A stretch of DNA of 64,000 nucleotides from Lactifluus volemus. Its lineage: Eukaryota > Basidiomycota > Agaricomycetes > Russulales > Russulaceae. The notes below the pieces were generated by a model. It was not told where the DNA came from. It was given only the letters and a program-made list of their open reading frames with translations, and did not search any database. The position numbers and the translations under genes were made by a program. The number at the start of each line of letters is the position of its first letter. Within the stretch, counting starts at the first letter, position 1. The DNA lies in contig WTXI01000010.1 of NCBI GenBank assembly GCA_022376515.1, positions 558,001-622,000 on the forward strand, written 5' to 3'. This document shows, one piece after another, positions 11,161 to 23,589 of this stretch.

Positions 11161-14100
11161 CTAGAGGAAAATAGAAAAATACCCATTTCCTTGTGTCAGC
11201 AGTAAGCGGTTCCCAAAGCCACCCGGATTGATTATGGGAGCGTCGGCTTCCTGTTCTTCCTTCTGCTTCTCTTTCTTCGAACGTTCCCGCAATTCCTTCT
11301 CTAGTGCCGCTAGCTTGTCGACGAGGGTACGTTGATGCTGGATTTGTATGGCATGAAGAAGTCATTCAAGGCATGCTGCCATGACAGTTCCTCGACGACG
11401 TCGGAGCGCAGGAGGTCGAAACAGATGTATAGTAATGCCGCGAAGCACTCCTTGTTGCCAATAACCACGAAGTACGATAGTAGTTCCTCGGCAATTTCGG
11501 TGGAACCGGAAACGGAGGCTGTGATCATTGCGTCCTTGTATAGCTTATCCTGTTTGCTCAGAGAGACCGATTCTTCCCAACGGCCGTTCTTCTGAGGTCG
11601 AGATGTATCACGTATAAGACAAAATTTGGATTTATAAAACGCACCTTGTACAAGTGCGCAGCAAGTCTGCGGAACTCGAGCAGTTCGTGCTTCTCTAACC
11701 GCCTGGCGAGGCCAGTGTTATCAAAGTTGTCAAAGCTGTCAATAGAATCCCGAAGTGTTTTGTAGTCCTCTTCTTCAATGAGAAGGTCATTGTATGCGTC
11801 GTTCACAGCCTCGATGTTGAGCTAGAAGAAGAGTGAGCATGTGTCCTCCGCAAAGTAAATCGAACTAACATGTTGTACGGCAATAAGATACGAGCGAATA
11901 AGTGGTATGTGATCGACTTGACGGAACATGCGCACGACACGGGAGTGATCGATGCGTGGGATGAGAACCGAGAGCAGGTCAGTTAGAAGAGTCGGTTGTT
12001 CCTGCAAGTAGAACGACAAAGCCTTGTAATAACTGTGGCGGAGTGGGTCAAGATTTGAGCATCTAGTGATATTGGTGGCACCCACATCTCAACGTTTGCA
12101 ACGCGAACAATGACTTCCTTGAATTGATTATGGTCCCAAGCATCGGCAGAGCGTTCAATCATGGCAAGAGCGGCATTGTCCTGCAGCGATTTATCAGCAT
12201 ACACTGATTTGAAGCTAATGAATAGACGAACAAATTCATCATATTTCACGTAGAGGAAGACGAGCTCAGGCCATAGATGTGCCTTCTCGGCGGCGCGGAT
12301 GACTTTCGGAATGTTTATACGCGAGACGAAGAGTTTCAAGTGCTCCATCACTGCAAAGCAATATTCAACTCTCTTTACGCTTCTCTAAAAATCCTTCAAG
12401 ACTCACGCTTCTCGGGGCGGTACTTGCTGTAGAGGGTAGAAAGTTCAGTGAAAATGCCCATCTGTTCTCAAGGGTAAGCACCAAGCTCAGTTAGACGAGG
12501 AGAGGAACGCTGACATGAGCCCTCTCTAAGCTAAGCCCAGCCTCAAGAAGAGAGATGATCTCGTCGAAGTGACCACGACGTTCGTAATTTTGGATCAAGG
12601 CGGGAAGTTCTTCTGCATGGACGATGATATTGAGACCGCAAATTTGGGCCTAATAGATTTGATATTCAGGAAGATCACCACTTGTGAAACGATGAGACCC
12701 ACCAAACGAAACTCTGATTTCTCCAAGCATGCGGCGTGTACTTGCTTCCAAACCCTGGGTTGTAATTAGCATCGTGTTCGGGCTCAAGCAACGCCGACAC
12801 TTCGTACTGGGTGTTCCCGGCCTTACGTGCACTCTCGACGGCAGCCTGGTTTTCGCCAAGATAAATGAGCGTGGTTGCAAGGCGAGCCCAATTCGAAATG
12901 CTTGTGAAAAGAAGTTTCGCTGCTTGGTATAATTCGTCTTCGAAGCACTTTTCTCCAACCTCGAGAATGTCTGCGACATTTGTGAAATTGAGGAAGTCCT
13001 CCATGTCGTGCAGGCGATCCGTTTTGGCATATGCATATGCGAGCTCAGTGTCGATCTTAGGCTCACGAAGACTCTTGCGTGCCATCTGGAGGAAACGGAC
13101 CAAGTCGTCATACTTGCCAGCGTGGTTGGCGATCTCGATAACCTCTGCAAAGTTTGAAGGGTCTTCAGCCTTGATATATGAATCTAGACAGGGGTCACTG
13201 TGAGTTCAACAAGCTGAATTGGTAGTGTAACGCTGAGCAGCACCGATAGAGTCACGGATACGGAGGCCGTCGAGCTGAGCCTTAGCCAACCGGCTCCAAA
13301 CCTCCGGCTTGTTGACCTTGTTCGCATAGTCGAGGCCACGGTCAATCGAGACGATATATTCCACGAGCACGTTGATAGCGTTCACGTGTTGCTCGTATTT
13401 CTTATAGATTGTGAGCGCTTCTTCATAGAGTCCGTGATCCGTTGCAATTCTGGCGATCTCTCCTTCATCGTAGTCCTGCAGTTTGTTGATATAGCCAACG
13501 ACCTTCCCCTTGTCAGCGCGTATAGAAGTGAGCAACAGCAAGTTCTGGAGATTCCGGTTTTCGTTGAATGGCGAGGGCTCAAGGATAATCTTCTCAAGTA
13601 GTTCAATGAGTTCCATGGGGAGATCAGCGGACAGGAAGGCTTTGACAGTGACAGAAACGTCATCTGGGTCGGTACTCTCGGGAACAGCAGTCGTAACCAC
13701 CTGTGAGATGGTCGGCATCACAAAAAAATTCTAGGAGATTGATACCAACCTGATCAATGAGCTGACGACGGTAAATGTTGTCCGAGACAAGAACTTGCGC
13801 CCACAACTCCGGAACACGACGTTTGACCAGGTAGCGGGCCTGCTGTTTGAACATGGTATTCTCATTCGTGATCGAAATCAATTCCTCGTCGCAGAAACCC
13901 TTGGCATACGCAATGTACGCGAGGTAAGGGTCGCGAGCCTCGCAGAATTTCCCAACGACAAGTGGTTCATACAACTGCAGAAGCAAGATTCAGCACCCAG
14001 GCATCGAAAGATGGGCATACATACGTTATTCTCCTTCAAGAACTGCTCGGGATTGTTGTTACTGTCGATGGAAATCTTCGCGATCGCGTTGTAGATGGCA

Positions 14101-17100
14101 GGGTCTTGGCTGCCGGCCTGCACACGCGTGTCCAGCCACGGCAGGATTAACTTCAGGCGATTACGCTGCTCGACCTCGTTCACCAGCTCATCGATTGGAA
14201 AGTTGCCCGTTACCGACGCGAGCAGGCTCTTGATTGTCGCCTCATCACAGTCGACGTCCAACAAACCACCAATGACTTGAGGAGTGCGCATGGAGTTCAC
14301 ACGCTGCACGTACACCTCAATGAACTTCGTGAGATTGTTTTGATACAAGTATAGGACGAGGTCATGGACGAAGTCGAAGCGGTCGCAAACGATGATTAGG
14401 GGAATCTGATCTGAAAGCTTAGCTTCCTTCAAGAAGTTCTTGACCTTCTCAGGACTATAGTGATTGGACTCCCGGCAGATACGCTCAACCTCGCGAATCT
14501 GGCCAGTCCTTGTAGCAGCTTGGATGTACTTGAAGTGCACTTCCGGATCATTGCTCAGATTTACGATAGAACCAAGATAATAGTATAGACCTTGCAGATA
14601 TCGGGTCAGCTTCGGTCACACTGGATTTTCGTCGGGCTTACCCTCGAAGCTCTTGAACGACTCAAACATCTCGATAAGCTTGATTGCGCCGAGAATGTCG
14701 GAATACTTGGTGGCAATTTGAACCACAACCTGCAAGTTCTGGCGAATATTCACACGTAACATTTCTTGCATGCAACCCATCGATTGCTCTGTGGTGAGAC
14801 GACTGAAGTAGCTAACAAGCCACTGAAGTGGCATGTTAGATGACGAAAGGCCGACCAAACACAACACATACATCAGGGGAAAGAACGTTGGTGTGAACGA
14901 TAGCCCTTTTGATGTCGGCGAGATCCTCATAATGTTCCAGAGCCTTTGTCCACTAGGTAAGCCGCGTACACCAAAGACGAGTAAACGATTACCCTCTGCA
15001 AAAGACCGGCCTTCTCACATAAATTCGCGATGCGAGGACGATCGTAATGGGTGAACATCTCATTGCCGAGGATTGCGTCCGCAACCTGGGGTGCATGAAT
15101 GAGGTTCATCTCGAGGAGGCGCGTTTGCAAAGGCCCTTGCTCGGGCTTGTTGTCCTTCAGCGCGTCCAACAAAAACGACGTAGCGGGCTGGATCATGTTC
15201 TGGGACATGAAGATGTCGACAACCTAAGGGGCCAACAGTCAACTTTGTAACTGATAAGTGGCACATTACTGACCCGCTCAACGTCGATAAGGGGCCCAGC
15301 TTCGTCATTAACGAGTGCCGATGCAAATTCGGCACCTTTGTCGGGATTGGTGCGCATGATGTGCTGCAGAAGAGCGACATAGTCTGGTTGATATCCAACC
15401 TTTTTAGCATACAACACAATTTTGTCCGTCTGCCCCGTCTCAGCGAAGCACGCGATAACCTTGTTTGGCACATTCGCACGCAAGTACACACTCAGTGCTA
15501 ATGTCATGTCATGTTGTCGGACGATATCACCAAGTTCTTCGCTACAAGTGAGCTGCAATCACGGTAATAAGAGAATAAGTCAGGAGAAATAGCAGTGCGA
15601 TACTCACCTTGTTCTCTTTGAGCCACTTTTCCAAGAGCTGTTTCCTACCCTGTTGCAAGACAGGGCGCGCGAGCTCTACAGACTCGAGATGATTAAGTTC
15701 GCCCTTCTCCAAGAGGATGCCGAAGTACTGAAGGATGGGAGATAGACCTCCAGGAGGGGCAGGTGCTTGTTTGAATGAGTCGATAATTTGTGCGGTGCGT
15801 AGGATGCCCTATGAATAAAGTGTTAGCAAAATCTCTCCCTGAGGAACAGAGCAGAAAGAAAAGACAAACATTCGGTGAGTTTGCCGCAATCTTGGCCGCC
15901 TCGTTGTATTGACCGGCCTGGAACAACGATTGGTATTGCTTTATGTAAAGGTCATCCGCGCCTGGCAGGTTACCGCGACTTGCTAATTTGAATGCGAGTT
16001 CCGTGTTGTTCAACGTCGCCAGGATGTACGGCACCATGGTTTGCTCGTCCACACTAACGCCGAGTACCTGACCCTTCCTATTGATGCACAGAATTCCGTT
16101 TGTGGCCTCGTGCTCTGTCGCCACGAAAATTGTGTCACCAGAGATACGGTTCATATAGATGCATGCACCAGATTCGAGATCGTATAGGTGAATGAAGCCG
16201 TACTTGGTCGCAAGGTAAACGACTCCATGCTTCTTGGAGACCTGCATGGCAACTGGGAAATCATTCGTGGCTTCAGGTGGGAAGTATACATCGACGGCTC
16301 TCTTCGTAAATGGGGGATCAGGGGCCTGATGGTCGATTTCCACCACGTGTAGCTGACAAGGCCAAGGTTCATCCAACCGAACAAAGAAACAAAAATCACC
16401 GCGCACCTTGGCAGTATTACCTGTCCGTACCGCGAATGTAAACAGCTTGATGTGTTGGTTCCCGTCGAGCTTAATTTCCGCGAATGAGGCAGCATGACCT
16501 TCAATGGGCTGCGAAACTCCACGCTCGCGACTGTAGAGTTGCATAGCTCCCTTAACCTTGAAGGCAGACGGGTTTGCTGTATTTCCGGCGATGCCTATCA
16601 ATACCATCCACTTCCCATCCGGGGAAACTCGATAGTTGATAATTTGACTGTCCGCAAGGGTAACATGCCGTTCAAACACTTTTTGCGGGGGGGAAGTCGT
16701 GTCCGTTATAGTCCAATGAAACACCGAGGTGTCTGTGACGATGCCAATCGCAGACTCGGAAATCCACTTCCAGAAAACGATATTTTCGTGGTTCTCGTGT
16801 GACTTGACTTTTTGTTTCGTGTCAATGTTGAAAAGTTGAAGAGTCTTGCCAGCTGTAGTTACTATTAGCAGAGACCAGATTCCGGAAATGACAAAAATAC
16901 TTGCATTTTAACGCCAAGATCTTTTGGGAGGGATGCATGATGGCAGAGTCCGCGCCTATTGGCCTCCGGAGAACATCGTTGGCGTTCGTTAGGTCGATTA
17001 TAACAACTTGGTTCTGTTCGTTGACCTTTTCGCGCACACAAATGAAACGATCGGATTCGAGGGTTAAGGTCTATATCATGAAGTGAACAAATGAGCCATG

Positions 17101-17226
17101 GAACCAATGGGAATAGCTTGGGGAATAGTGGGTGGTACGAACCTGGAACGAAATTGATGATGGTTGAATACCGAGACTGGTGAGTTGTAGATGCTCAGCA
17201 AATGCGATGGGTTTGGAGTTATCCAT
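11161..17226 (-). CDS. CHC1: Clathrin heavy chain
   Basis: Large coat protein of clathrin triskelia, acting in endocytosis and trans-Golgi/endosome sorting. The protein starts [15 protein letters not shown] at 17226. It runs through the N-terminal beta-propeller (to about 16.0 kb), the linker and the series of clathrin heavy-chain repeats, with roughly 18 short introns. Recognisable blocks include [40 protein letters not shown] and [12 protein letters not shown]. The C-terminal trimerisation region reads FFMPYK and then, after an apparent one-base loss, [18 protein letters not shown], ending after the conserved [11 protein letters not shown] at 11161. The deficit is at the short T run 11343-11345 (plus strand), where four bases are expected. 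Everything upstream joins in frame, so a sequencing deletion is more likely than a real truncation. The exact last residues are uncertain. Confidence 0.93.
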
Positions 17227-17396
17227 GATAGAGTTAGAGCGATGAGGGGGATGATGAATGCCGTCAAACGGCTGGAGGAGACGCGTCAGAGGTAACTTTG
17301 CGACAGAATTCTTGTGACAGAAATTCAATAATAGCTTAATTTGGGCTTGTTTGCTGGCTGCGGGCGCCACGCAGCCCCTGTACTCTAGATTACTAA

Positions 17397-18488
17397 CTAT
17401 TCCTCTGATAAAGCTAAGGCCTGTTCCAAATCATCTCCCTCTTCCAAAATGCTTGGAGGTGGCGCGTTTCCGTAGACAAGTCTCTGCACAATGATCGCTA
17501 GAGCGGCTAGTCAGCGTTCCAGTCAATATCACGCCCAACTTAACCCACCAATATCCACTGAAAGTTGAAAAATGGCACAGATCTTGAACTGTAGAGGAGA
17601 CCCCTGAGCGAAAAAGTAAACGGTTCTGCAAAACAAAGTCATTAATGGAGTTTTTTGGGTCAAAACGATGACCGTACTTGAAAGAATCTCCGCCAACCCA
17701 GCCGACAAGCGTTGACATACGGAACCCGTACAGAGACTTTTGCTTGTAATTGCTAATTGGGATTTAGTACGGAAAAATGTTTGAATAGGAGTTGAGACTA
17801 GCCTGAAAAATTGCGGAAGTGGTAGCGTGCTCTCTAACCCTAAGGCAAAGAAGCCAAGTAGCCATATGAATGCATCCACTCGACCGAATATGAGCACCAA
17901 AATCGTTAGAAAGACGCTAATGTGGATGAAAAGTTGGTAATAAGCATGAATGTCTGCACTCTTACATAAAGCCAGCAAGGAACTCGATGTGCTGTGAGTA
18001 GGTCGGCCACTGCCAGAACGACAACGGTCGGGAAGATGTGCCGAGGTTCTCAGGAGTTATCCGTGGGCGGTAGAGGACGCAGATATACAACAATACTAGC
18101 TAATATAGATCAGCCTTCTTTCAAACACATGCCGGGCGAGAGAAACTCACTTGACACAGGATCATCAGAAGCGACTGCACTAAGAGAGCGAACTCAAAGT
18201 GCTCCCCGAGCCAGAAGAAACATCGGGCGATATTGGCCAGCAGCCTGGCCAACCTGTCAGTTAATAGGCAGACAAAAGGTGTTATATATGCTCACAAAAC
18301 TGCACAAATGTCTCGAGAAAAACCAGTAGCGTCTCTAGAATGATAAGCTGGAGTGAGCAAAGTATTCTCTCTGCAAGCGACGATGTGTACTTCTTCTTGA
18401 TCATGGATACTGTCTGATCAAGATAGACGAGAGGTGGCCCGATAGCCATACCTATCGAGGCTAGAGAGGAAAGCCAGGGAGGAATCAT
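17397..18488 (-). CDS. PQ-loop repeat membrane protein (SLC66A2/ANY1 type)
   Basis: Eight exons (18488-18391, 18334-18296, 18253-18151, 18099-17966, 17916-17803, 17752-17678, 17625-17549, 17506-17397) sum to exactly 750 nt, 249 aa. The first PQ-loop includes IGPPLVYLDQTVSMIKKK and TGFSRDICAVL. The second includes GLESTLPLPQFFSNYKQ and SLYGFRMSTLVGW. The rest is mostly hydrophobic helices, with a short acidic cytosolic tail. The closest known relatives are human SLC66A2 (PQLC1) and yeast Any1/Cfs1, which act at endosome/Golgi membranes and influence phospholipid flippase function; that role is inferred from the family. The fifth intron starts with GC rather than GT (17802-17753), and this is required to keep the conserved SNYKQ frame. 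Confidence 0.88.
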
Positions 18489-19731
18489 CCAAATTTCTGC
18501 CCTGTACGTCGTGCAAACTTGAAGATGGGACGCGACGTCCCGTGGCAGCCACGGCCACGCTTACAGTACCGCCAGTTAGCGCTATTCAGCTGCAATTGAA
18601 GCCAGTCACCGGAACCAGCATGACAATCTTCTCAGTGGCTCGAGAGTCTCCCTTGCAACAGATTTCGAATCCCCACTCTTCCTCCGCGCCAAATTCTTAT
18701 CACAACCACGAATATAACATGGACCCTTAGATCCAATACCTCTCTCTACTCGATCACGCACACAACTGAAAGTTTTCAATTGTCACTCGGCTTGGATCCC
18801 TTTGGCCAAGGCTTCGCGCCAATACTTTCGAAGCAACGCTAAGGGCTCGTTGTGTTCCGATTTTCTTATCAGGTCGATCTAGAACTAGGGGCAGGTGTTA
18901 GGCTTGTCGCTTCCCATGTACTTACCGCATACTAGGCATGAAAATATTCCCGTTCAAGTTTTTGAAAATCTGGACGAATCTCGACAAGTTTAGCGTCCTC
19001 CTAAAAGTAGCCGAGAAGACTTCCACCTCCCGATGATAGATTACGACTGAGCCATCAGAACCCTATCCTCGTTAGAAGATGAACTTGATTGACTCTCAAT
19101 TGCAATCAAATCCACATATTGGCATCATCTGTCGCCATGTCACCGGCCGACGTTGAAATATCAGGATCCGATAATCTAAGTTCGTCTAGCGCGTCAGCGA
19201 ACGGGTTGCGTGTTGTCCTGCCTGCCAAAGCTGGACACTCATTGTCTCAATTATCCGACTGTGTTTCTCGTGTCTCCTACCGTCTTGCCACTTATCTCCA
19301 ATCCGTTCTTTCGTTCCCCGGCTATCGAAACTCGCCAGTTGGCACGCAGTGGCAACTGTAAGTTGCACACTCGGTCTCGGCTTATCATGCGTCATGCATT
19401 GCAATCTCCTTTTGCGGATGTACGGCCTCATGGTTTGATTTTCAAAGATTGTCCGTGGCAATCTATCTCGATCTCGACTAAGAGTCGGACTCCATATAGG
19501 CAGCTGGTGATCTCGGCGAGCGTCCCAAAACTGCGGAAGAATTAATCTTCGTAGTATAATCGTACTGCCTCTCAAAGCTGGTCTATGATCAGACGATTGG
19601 CAAGTGATAGTGATTCGTGAGGCTTGTCCTTGGCTTTTCCAACCTGCCCACATGATCACGTGAAATCCGGGCGCTTCCCCATTATAGTGGCCTTTGGCAT
19701 GTGCCCACCGCATTTGCGCTGAGTAGTATTG

Positions 19732-19776
19732 GAGTGATACATTAGAAACGGTGCTCCGGCATATAATGTATCACTC
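19732..19776. repeat. Perfect 13-bp inverted repeat
   Basis: GAGTGATACATTA at 19732-19744 is the exact reverse complement of TAATGTATCACTC at 19764-19776, with a 19-nt loop. It lies at the left end of the possible LTR. Confidence 0.7.
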
Positions 19777-20020
19777 AGATACTCCCCCTCAGTGTGAAAG
19801 TGGTGAGCATGTAGGTTTGTGTGCTGGAAGCCACGTACCGAGTTGGTTGCAAATAAGTTCTGTTCTCTCCCTTCCCTTCGATAAGGACCGAAGAAGGGCT
19901 TTACAAGTTCTCGCTTAAAATAGCGTTAGTGTTAAAGACCTCGACTTCATATATTGGACCATCTATCAGCCGAGCGCAACTCATTACAGGGCCTTTGATG
20001 ATGATCCGACGTCACCTCCA

Positions 20021-20047
20021 ATTAAGATGGTGACTCACCATCTTAAT
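20021..20047. repeat. Perfect 13-bp palindrome with 1-nt centre
   Basis: ATTAAGATGGTGA (20021-20033), a single C, then TCACCATCTTAAT (20035-20047). The arms match perfectly. It lies inside the gene-free stretch and the possible LTR. Confidence 0.7.
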
Positions 20048-21969
20048 CTCACCGTCTTAATCGCTACCATGCTAGATCCACCTGTCAGTTGCACCTCTTA
20101 GCTTCTTAGACATATTTCAATCGTTGTCTCTATCTGGGTTGTCTTAAGAAGGTCAATTATCGTTATTACTCTCATTGGTATGTCAACCATTCTCGAGGGG
20201 TTGAGTGTTCAACATTTATCTCCATTGGTTTGGTCAACTGCGTCGCCGTGACGATCTTTTGTCACCCTCGGCTCGGAAAAACTTCCCGGGCCCGACTTGG
20301 GGCTATGTTACATTCCCGTCGGGGCTCAGTTCGATGCTTCTTGTGGACCAGTGTTGCGTTTGTGTACTCCAAGCAATTTGGTCCCGGACAGTTGTCCCAG
20401 GACTCAGAGAGACGCCGGGCTGGTGCCAAGTTACCGGTGGTGGCTCTTGTGGTTGTTGTCTTGCTGGCTGGCGGTCTACGTAGAGCTGACATCTAGGCCT
20501 CGGTTCGTGCGCCCCTGATATTCACAACTGTCTCCTTCCTTCGGGCTGTAACTTACTTTGTGTAACCTCTGCAACCGAATCATGGGGAAAGTCAGTTCAG
20601 GTATCAACCTTGGTATTTTTTTTTTCGCACAACCTCTTTTTGAGACATTCATAACTACGACTCTTGAGGTCTTAATGCACTCTGAATTATTGTTCCCCAC
20701 TTCACTGATAGCACAGCCGATTGAACTATCATCTTTTCTGGTGCAGTTTGCGTTCAAGTCGGACAGATGAGAGAAGACCCTCACCTAATCTATGCCAAGT
20801 TGCCAACTGTGCTGCATATCGAGGCTTAACGACAATCGAGATAGCTATAGCTAGAGTCCAACAAGTTTGGGCCGCTGGCCTATGATCGCTGGATGGGCGA
20901 CTCGGTTGGGAGGTTGCCATTTCAGCGCGTGCGGTAATGTATTGATCACTATACCCTTAGATATAAAATTCAAGACGTGCAACGCGCATCTGAATACGTA
21001 CAACAATACCTTTCGCAAGGGAGACTGCATTGGGACTAGGACACCTGCCCTGCTTTCCCTCCTCAGGACGCGCGAACATGTTGCCGTTCCTCGGGGCCGT
21101 TGTAGGCCAAGGTATTGAAGATGCCTAAGTGCTTCGGGTCTCCGGTCATCCATAAATCAAGGCTTGCAATGTTGAGGTGCCTCCTTCTGTCCCCCGTTCC
21201 AAAGTCGAACACTTGTACACCCAGATATAAATCATGCGGTTTTTTTAAATTCCCATATCGCTAAGCATACGATCACGTTCGAGTTCCCCCGAGAGAACTG
21301 TCGCAGCGTGGGGCAAGTTGGCGGGTTCTACTTAGGACATTATCTCTCTGACACACCACCGGAATTGCGAAGGGAAACATCGAGGCTTGCATCAATTGAT
21401 TGACCAATTTCGTCTGACACTCTGTTCTGGCCTAGACGTGCTTTAGTCGACAAATGAAAAGTTTGAAGCACCACTTCAGATATATCTGATATTTATACTC
21501 CTGGAACGGGAACATTCTGCAACCAGACAGGCTGAAGTGTCCAATGTAAGTACTTAATATCCACTCGAACCAATTCACGCTCTGAGCAAGACTACACTCC
21601 AACGATTCAACCGATATACGTATGATATGCACTTCATTATACAGTAGTTCAAAAGAGTTCGAGTGTGTTCTTCGCGTGAGGAGATGTAGCAAAAAAAAAG
21701 TTAGCAATTGGCGTTGTAAATCCAGATTTAGTCTGGTGAGTCCCTTTTCGTGGCTGGTCAACTCTCTTAGTCTCTAATTATCACTTACGATGTCATATAC
21801 TAACATGTAGTGACACTTATAAGGTCCTAACGTGTCCCTAACAGGGCCTAGTTGAGGCCTAACCGAGTTCTCGCTTTTTTGCTGATGACCGAGTTGATGC
21901 CCGTTTCGTACCAACAGGCCGAAATGACGCGACGCGTTTGCGTCCCTTGGTCACTGACACTTCACTCAC

Positions 21970-23228
21970 ATGTCTCAGTCATCTTTCCTCGGCGAATGCG
22001 CGGAACATTCCCAAGCAAAGCCGCGCGATATCCCTTCAAAAATTCACAACGCAGGCCCTCTCCTCTCTTCCTACACTTATCACTCTCCGATCCCAACAGC
22101 ACCTGGTTCTTACATCCTCGGTGTTGACGAAGCTGGACGTGGTCCAGTCTTGGGTCCTTTGGTCTATGGGGTCGCCTATTGTCCAGCCTCTTACGAGGAA
22201 CAGCTTAACGATCTCGGGTTTGCAGGTGCGCGCCGATTCCTTAGGCTGTATGACGCGCCGTGACCCTCATCTGTATGTGACGTGATAGACTCCAAGACCC
22301 TCTCTTCCGACACTCGCGCCTCGCTATTAGACACTTTGTGTGACAATGCCGAAAATCTGGGGTGGTCTGTGAGGGTCCTAAGGTCAGCCATGCTTCCATT
22401 CTCATTGGGCACAGTTTGTAACAACAACAGTCCTCGAGATATCTCGAGCGGCATGCTTCGCCGACCTCCGATTAATTTGAACAAACAATCTCAAGAAGCC
22501 ACCATGTCGCTTATTCGTGGAGTACTACAGCAGGGTATCAAGTTAACTGAGGTCGGAAGCACATTCCGACATACAATTATTGTCTTCCTGACAACCCGTG
22601 TTTCATTAGGTGTATGTCGACGCTCTTGGTGCTACCAAACCATACGAGCAGCTCTTGTCATCACACTTTCCCGGCATCAACTTCACGGTGACGACAAAGG
22701 CTGATTCCAAGTACAAGATTGTTGGTGCAGCGAGTGTGGCAGCGAAGGTAACACGTGACGCTTGGATCGAGGGCTGGGTGTTTGAGGAAGATCCCCATGA
22801 TAACCCGGACATGTGCGAAGGGACCGAAGCACCGTGCGTGAAGAGGACTTGGTCTTCTGGACTCGGCAGTGGTTACCCATCTGGTAGTCATTTTGATTAT
22901 CCTCTCGTCCGCAAGCGGAATTGACCAGGTGGTTCCTTAGATCCCAATACAAAGACGTGGGTCAAGGATTCTCTTGAAAGAACGTTTGGATATCCCTCCA
23001 TCGCACGATTCTCGTGGACGACAATCAAAGTTGCGTTGGATGATCGAGCCCACGCAGTAGAATGGTATGCAACCCGTATTCGCTCACGCATTTGCAAGCT
23101 GAAGCTTCCAAAGGATTGACGATGGACAATCACTGCTCCTGAAAGCATTTGAAAATGGGGTCGGTCATGACAAAGACCGGTGCGAAGCCACAAAGGACCT
23201 CTACCTCAGCAGCGTTAGTACGCTATGA
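21970..23228 (+). CDS. RNH201: Ribonuclease H2 catalytic subunit A
   Basis: Six exons (21970-22225, 22289-22382, 22431-22551, 22610-22883, 22941-23064, 23114-23228) sum to 984 nt, 327 aa, with no frame break. The protein has the RNase HII/H2 active-site motifs: [19 protein letters not shown] (first Asp and Glu), DSKTL directly after intron 1 (Asp), YVDALG (Asp) and the block [20 protein letters not shown]. Eukaryotic RNase H2A acts in the nucleus with subunits B and C to remove ribonucleotides from DNA and RNA:DNA hybrids. The partner subunits are not in this window. The C-terminus is acidic and fits the family length of about 300 aa. All six exons splice with GT-AG and conserved phases. Confidence 0.93.
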
Positions 23229-23589
23229 TGACGGTGAATGATAGCAATATCAGCAGGAATAATCCATTTCATGATCCGGATCTGTTGTTGTAGGATTAGA
23301 TATCCTCGGGCTCATACTGCGCGCCATGGGTTCTCGGCCAATTTCTGATTACGCCACTGAATTTATCAATATTCGTAACGTGGTTGCCAGCCAGCCAGAT
23401 ACTGTTACCTCCAGGTGCTCCGTGAATGATCACCCACGAACCTCCCCATGGTCTGGATCCCCGCTCTCTTGACACTCTTCAGCCTCCCTTGCTATTGCAT
23501 CTGCATCGCTCGTCGACAGAGACCATGTGCACTGCAGCATTTTCGATCATGAACCCACTGAAAAACGATGTCTATTGTCATCAACGGCG

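Larger units (their letters stand above)
19727..20214. mobile_element. Possible solo LTR of a Copia-type element
   Basis: The segment begins TATTGGAGTGATACATTAG and ends GGTTGAGTGTTCAACA, similar in style to TGTTGG...CAACA LTR ends. It contains two strong inverted repeats and no open reading frame. The 5-bp flanks I can see do not match, so no target-site duplication supports it, and no reverse transcriptase remnant is visible. This is a weak call based on terminal sequence style. Confidence 0.25.
18489..21969. other. Gene-free stretch with inverted repeats and a possible LTR remnant
   Basis: About 3.5 kb with no conserved coding sequence on either strand. It contains two perfect 13-bp inverted repeats and sequence resembling a solo long terminal repeat. 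Small open frames show no family motifs. Confidence 0.5.

Noticed and set aside
19186..19713. Minus-strand open frame of 175 codons in the gene-free stretch
   Set aside because: No conserved motif, no splice partners, and mixed composition unlike neighbouring exons.
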